Position numbers and translations under genes: made by a program
Part shown: positions 58,824 through 64,000 of the stretch, piece by piece
Layout of the letters: each line of letters starts with the position of its first letter
Numbering within the stretch: position 1 is the stretch's first letter
NCBI GenBank assembly: GCA_022453515.1
Contig: JAJNNY010000021.1
Span: forward strand, 124,001-188,000
Reading direction: 5' to 3'
Length of the DNA stretch: 64,000 nt
Source of the DNA: Astrocystis sublimbata
Lineage: Eukaryota > Ascomycota > Sordariomycetes > Xylariales > Xylariaceae
Notes under the pieces: generated by a model
Databases searched by the model: none
What the model was told of the DNA's origin: nothing
Seen by the model: only the letters and a program-made list of their open reading frames with translations

Positions 58824-61065
58824 GGCGATACACTAAGGCGAGAATACCGACGATGCTGATGCGTTGAGAGAACCCTATGTGACCGTCTACGCTAAGGCTT
58901 ACGATGTTCAGCCCGGATCATCTATTTCTAGCAGTGGGGATGGAACTAGGTAGTCATAGAAGATGTGAACATGAGGAATTGCGGTGTTGTTTTGATTTGG
59001 TAGTTCTCCCAAGACCTGAATCGGTGCCAACCCTGTTATGGAAATCCCGCAATTCCAAATCGAAGGTGACCTCAGGCTCCAAACCACGTACTAGGATCTG
59101 CTGTGAGCTTGCATGCGACCCGATGAGTTACTGCATGACCCAGCAAGCCCAGAGTGAAAAGGCTTGCAAGTATAAGTATAGTCCATCAGATAACCTCACC
59201 ACTGATCGCAGGCATCATCGCCAACCCAACCCCTCACTCTCCACAAAACAAGCAACCCATATCCCCGCCCACAGAACTAGGTACAGGGATGAAAGGACTG
59301 TCGGTAGATGCTAAGTGATTGCGGAGTAAGTATAGCGGCCACGTTGATATACCCGTACAAATGGATAGGATTGGTTGTAACTATTAGGGAACGATCTGGG
59401 AGGACCGAGGGACTCGAGACTACTGAGGACCAAGGCGAGCAGGTTAGGGGGCCGAGCATATGGGCTCGGCCCGCGTGTCCATTGCGGCAACCCAGCCTTA
59501 GCTCTCATCACTAAGGTCTTTGCGCATGAGAGAAAGTGTCGCCTTTCGGTGAAAGTATATGGGCTGCACATATCGTGTAGTGTACTGCAGGAAAACTGGA
59601 AATGGAGCAAAAGGACTCGCGTTTGGAGTGAACCCAGAGTGAGAGCCAATGGCTTGGCTTGTTTGTAACAAGGGTTGAGTTCTTATAGCAGCCAAGAGTT
59701 CATTAGTACGCATAGTGGTAGTAGGGTTGGCTGGCAATGAAGAAAATGAGACCATCCATCACACCAAATTCTATTTGGTGAGCAATACGATACAATACGG
59801 CGTGTTCTCAAGATGAAGTTCGAGGCATGCCAGGATCCGTTAATCCCACGCCGAACGGGAATCTGGTCCAGAAGGCCTGCACCAACGGACATGGAAGTTC
59901 ATTCCTGTACTAGGTACTTTGTATAGAAACAACATAGTTCTTGATGGATTGACACGATACACTGCTCCTCTTGTTGCAGTCAATGGCAAGGATGCAAATA
60001 GTCACCTCCTACCCTCGTCCTACATACAGTGACTAGCGAGAGCTAGGTGACTCTCGACAAGGTGACTGGGCGAGACTGGGTTTGGACTAGGCGTCAACTA
60101 GATAAAGATTAGCAAGGAACCTAACATTTGACGATCGAGATGTGGACCTAGTGTGCCTAGATCTGGGGATTACATTGTGCTGCTATGTGGCATATATCTC
60201 TCGGAATATTCATGGCTCGAATTTGTTGTATGGGTGACATTCTGGAATCTGCTGATCAATCTCATCTCAGATGACTTGACAAGCGTTGGTGTGGACTCCA
60301 TAATACCCGGGCGTAACGGGGAAACCCGTTTCTTGTCGCAATGCTGTATGTACAGCCTGGAGGATTCTGTGGCTCGACGTTGACCCCAAGAAAATGCATA
60401 TATCATATCAGTAAGAGAGATCGAGATGTAAAGGATCGGTACTGTGGATTAATTACCTCTGCTAATTCAGTCAAAATGACTACGATTATTCCACATGAGG
60501 GTGCCAACTGACGTCAGGAGGACGGTGATGGCTGCTTGGCTGCTAGGTATTCTCACCCTCACCGACGAGGGCTAGTGTCAGCTTAGATCAGTGCACTAAT
60601 ACCATGTAGACAACCCCATTCTCATTTGGCTCCAATACAACGCTTTGTCCACGCCACGTTTTTTGCATAATAGCTAGGTTCACAGTCATACGCTACACCC
60701 TTTTCTGATTGCAACGAACAATAGGCCTCTGCACAAGTTCCACCGTTGCCTAGCCAGGACTGACAGGGGTTTCATCCGTCTGGGTGCGGATCTACAGATC
60801 ATGTCTTACCTCTTCTCACGTCAGCCATCTTGTGTGAGCTTCAGCCTTACCAATAGGCATCTCGACAGCGAACGCTCTTAAGCGAGCATTTAATAAAGCG
60901 CGAAAAGAAACCCCCAATGATGTTGCGAAACCTTTTTGCTTCTGGACAACATCTTATAGCAACTTCTGTTGTGCCATGTCCATGAACATCTTCATTGTGA
61001 TGCACTGACCTCCCCTCGAGACCCCGACGTCCTGAAATAACTCGGAACAAGGGAGCAACACTGCA
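58824..61065. other. divergent intergenic region
   Basis: It separates the second P450 (minus) from the hydrolase-CorA gene (plus) and holds both promoters. No supported gene in 2.2 kb; the 136-codon frame at 58904-59314 lacks features. Confidence 0.5.
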
Positions 61066-64000
61066 ATGGAGGCACAAGGGGTTATGAGCCAGGAAGATGC
61101 GGTGGATATGGGAGAGAGAAAGAGAGAATTCCGGCAAAGCGATGCGACTACGACTTCTGACCCAGATATGGAGAAATCGAATAGCAATACTGGTTCGCAT
61201 TGGGGACCAGAGCCCGGTTTCGAACAGGTTGACGGCGATATTGACGGCTACGGGTACAATGAAACTACCGTTGACATCATTGCCGTACCTTGTCTTGGAG
61301 CGTCTCCCACAGACACTTGGGCACGAGACCCTTTGAGCGAAGGCTATTTTACGTATCCACCAACATCCGAGCTTGAAAAGTATCCCACCGTCAAGAAGCT
61401 GCCCGGAAGTAGTGTCTTGACGCCGACCATAGCTCGCGTCCTGCCTAAAGCTAGCCACATTTGGATCCGCCAGGGAATAAGGAAAGAAGTCAGCAAGGCA
61501 AGGGTTATGCTCTATCGGCATCGAGAGCTGGAAGATGGCATGACTATCGACAATGCTGCCGACGATCTCATTCAGCAAGTGACACGCATGCGCTCAAATC
61601 TGACAAAAGCACGGCCGATTTTCTTCATCTGCCACAGCATTGGAGGGCTGGTCGTTAAGGCAGCGCTTGTCAAGGCAAAGCGACAAGAGGAGCTGAGGAC
61701 GTTGGTGTACGACTGCCACGGCATAACTTTTTTTGGTCAGTCCTTCTCCACAATAGGATGAATCTGAGTTGCTAACCTTACATCAGCCACACCTCATCGC
61801 GGGTCGAGCTATCTTTCCATGCCTCATCTACGGGAGAGCATTCAGCAACTGCTCTTTTTAGAAAAGCCGCTCCCCAGATCCATTACCGACGAACTGCGAT
61901 TGGGATATCGCCCGTTGTTGAAGCTCCACGAGGCGTTTACTGACATCGCAAGTGAACTTCGTCTTTGGACATTTTACGAAACGGTTGATTCACAACTTTC
62001 TGGGCTCGGGATGAATGACGTGGATGAAGTTCACTTCAGTGCTCCTGTGACCTCTATAAAATCTGGCCTTATTGGCTCAAGAGCAGAGCAGGCATTGTCA
62101 CTGGAGAGCGATCATGCCCATTGCGCTTCATTTGGACCACACAATTTGCAGATTATGCACTCATACCTCTTTGATCTTGGCGAGGCTATCCGAAAGGCGG
62201 AATTTCTCAGTGCCAACGTTGTGCACACGCCGATGCGACTTTCCAGCAAAGTCAAAGTCGAGACGATTGGCTTTTATGAAGACCCTGATAGTGAAAGCGA
62301 CCATAACGTTCGACTGTATGTTTCCAGGCATTACCTAGATGAGTTTCTTGAAAAAGGCCCAGAGTATTGTTTGGAACAACGTCTCAATACCATGGCACCC
62401 CGAAGGCGAAAGTCAATGCTTCCGTTACCGCGACCTACCACGAGCTCATCAAAGCCTTCACGTACTGCTAACTTTCTAAGTAATGTGCAAGAGTTGGGCC
62501 AACGCATACTTGGCTCATCCCATTCCAACGACGAGCCACAAATTACACAAAGTATGCCAAGGCAACCGTCTCCCGAGATCGTGGTTACGAATCATGCCTT
62601 GCGACGGCCATCTCTTGTGGCCGCGGCATCGGAGCCTCCCCCTTCCGTGGATGTTTCTCCTGGGCCTAATAGAGGCCTCACTGTACCCGATTTAACGGCT
62701 CGTGGATCTACTCAGGCATTTGGTCGGATAAGTGATGAAAGTACGAGGTCTGGGGTTGACGAGGTTGCCAGGGCTTCCACGGAGCCCCTTACGACGATAA
62801 ATGCATCAATGACTCCTGAGAGCCTCCACACCACAGGATTTGGTGAGCTAGCGCACGCCCAAGACGATGGTGTTGAATCAGCGAGGAAAAGCCGTAGAGA
62901 TCACCTACGCCAGGATCCATCGCCACAAGACTTTCCGGCTGGCTTCTCTAGGCCTAATCCTTCGAAGCGCAAATTTATGTGGATTCATTTGCCTTTCAAC
63001 AACCCTTTCTGGGTAAAGGTAGGGAAAGTATCTTCGGATTGCAATGGATAAAATTATGCTAACACAGCAATAGTCCATATTTGACAAGATTTCGCAGACT
63101 CAGAACAGAAACTACTCCAAGTTACTGAATAATGACTACTGGGCCAGTAAACATGTGCAAGGCAGAAGCTCGAACTGGCACGTTTCATACGTGAAGCCAG
63201 GATGCGCATTCGTGCCCGCAGAGACGGGTTCGTCGACTCAACCGTATTGACACGCAGATAACGGACGCTAACTCATCTGCACAGGTATCCCACGCTCGCC
63301 TCCCCCGGGCGGAAATGGGAGAAGTACTAGCCCCAACATTACTCCTGCCCATTTTTACCTCTACCTTCCATATCTGCATTACGACACTTACACCAATATC
63401 ATTCGACGTCGCGAAGTAATCAAGCGCCGAATGAAACATGGCCGCGCACGACCTGTTCCTAAGGACATCGCTGAGCTCGAATCGCTAGAACCTCGAGTCA
63501 TCTGGGAGTTTATTGGATATGACCGACCACTTAATACACGGCGGACATTGGACCAGTATGGGTACCCAGCGCTTCAAGACACGTGGGCTCGCGATGACGA
63601 TCAGATGTTATACAAGCTTACAAAACAAAGACCCGTCAACCCTTTGAAACCCAAGAAAGACATGTATCATATCATTGATAACCTCATCAGTGCTGGTTCG
63701 CCAGCTAGTCGGCTGGTCACGCCAGCGGACGACTTGACTGATATAGGGGGCAAAAACGTCACCGAGAGGACTAAAGTTGACACAGATAATGACATTCTCA
63801 ATGGAAATGTGTTGATGGTTGACCAGTTATGGCTTTGGGCAGTCGACAATAGTAAGTTCTGCCAAGTGTTTCTGTGTAGAACTGGCTGACAGGATGTGAA
63901 TCTAGACACCTTGATGACGTTTTTTCCTAAGCGAGAGTCTCATCCGACGGAAGGTCCTCTTTTTCAACAAGCGGATCTCCGAAACAGCGTCTACAACGAG
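61066..64000 (+). CDS. SesB-like alpha/beta-hydrolase fused to a CorA-like region (3' end outside the window)
   Basis: Five exons are visible: 61066-61735, 61787-63018, 63074-63227, 63285-63851 and 63906 to the edge (introns 51-57 nt). After an acidic start, VDIIAVPCLGASPTDTW opens an alpha/beta-hydrolase; the nucleophile elbow is FFICHSIGGLVVK with Ser in HSIGG, and splicing gives ITFFATPHRGSSYL, the TPHRGS signature of SesB-type esterase/lipase domains found at the N-terminus of fungal NLRs. A Ser/Pro-rich linker (about 430-630) follows instead of a NACHT or NB-ARC domain. The C-terminal part (YLYLPYLHYDTY, RRTLDQYGYPAL, VDQLWLWAVDN, FFPKRES, LFQQADLRNSVY) matches the region before the membrane helices of fungal CorA-like proteins. 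The helices themselves would lie beyond the window. Confidence 0.85.

Noticed and set aside
60847..61578. 243-codon minus-strand frame near the right end
   Set aside because: It overlaps the first exon of the hydrolase gene, whose active-site signatures and splice junction are clear; the minus frame has no domain.
61066..64000. Canonical NLR immune receptor
   Set aside because: The SesB-like domain invites this call, but no P-loop, NACHT or NB-ARC motif and no WD, TPR or ankyrin repeats appear in the visible part.
1..64000. tRNA, rRNA genes and CRISPR arrays
   Set aside because: I looked for B-box-like GGTTCGANNCC sequences with cloverleaf partners and for spaced direct repeats and found none; eukaryotic nuclear DNA would not carry CRISPR arrays.

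Overview
The window is nuclear DNA of a filamentous ascomycete (Pezizomycotina, most likely a Sordariomycete). The evidence is short introns (mostly 51-100 nt) with CTAAC/CTGAC branch points, together with a HET-domain protein, an AA9 lytic polysaccharide monooxygenase, a tandem GH43 enzyme, a GH32 invertase, an LCL2-type protein and fungus-specific P450s. I rebuilt exon structures by hand. For all but one of the spliced genes the exon sums are divisible by three and the junctions restore family motifs; the exception is the gene at 32801-33605, whose junction is unresolved.

Left part (1-15 kb): a partial gene leaving the left edge (-), a secreted two-domain GH43 enzyme (-), a PAP2 lipid phosphatase (-), a 877-residue low-complexity protein ending in about 33 hexapeptide repeats (+), the SRP54 GTPase (-), an AA9 oxidase (+) and a possible two-helix orphan (-).

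Middle (15.7-30 kb): gene-poor and partly AT-rich. It holds one possible small spliced gene (+), a HET-domain protein (-), a secreted GH32 invertase/fructanase (-) and a membrane-anchored P450 (-).

Housekeeping block (30-54.5 kb): SGT1 co-chaperone (-), an orphan gene with an unresolved reading-frame shift (-), lanosterol synthase ERG7 (-) divergent from meiotic SPO11 (+), a YAR1-like ankyrin protein (+), an RKM4-like SET methyltransferase (+), a membrane RING-H2 protein (+), UV-damage endonuclease UVE1 (+), protein phosphatase inhibitor-2 (+), LCL2 (-) and mitochondrial bL27m (+).

Right end (54.5-64 kb): a second P450 (-) and a large gene running off the right edge (+) that joins a SesB-like alpha/beta-hydrolase to a CorA-like region, an architecture reminiscent of fungal allorecognition/immune effectors.

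There is no convincing biosynthetic cluster. The secreted carbohydrate enzymes (GH43, AA9, GH32) suggest a plant-associated or saprotrophic life. The most unusual items are the hexapeptide-repeat protein, the hydrolase-CorA fusion, a strongly over-represented palindrome (TACCTAGGTA, seven exact copies, all intergenic), a GC-AG intron inside the SPO11 active-site motif, and a PAP2 protein with an altered third phosphatase motif.
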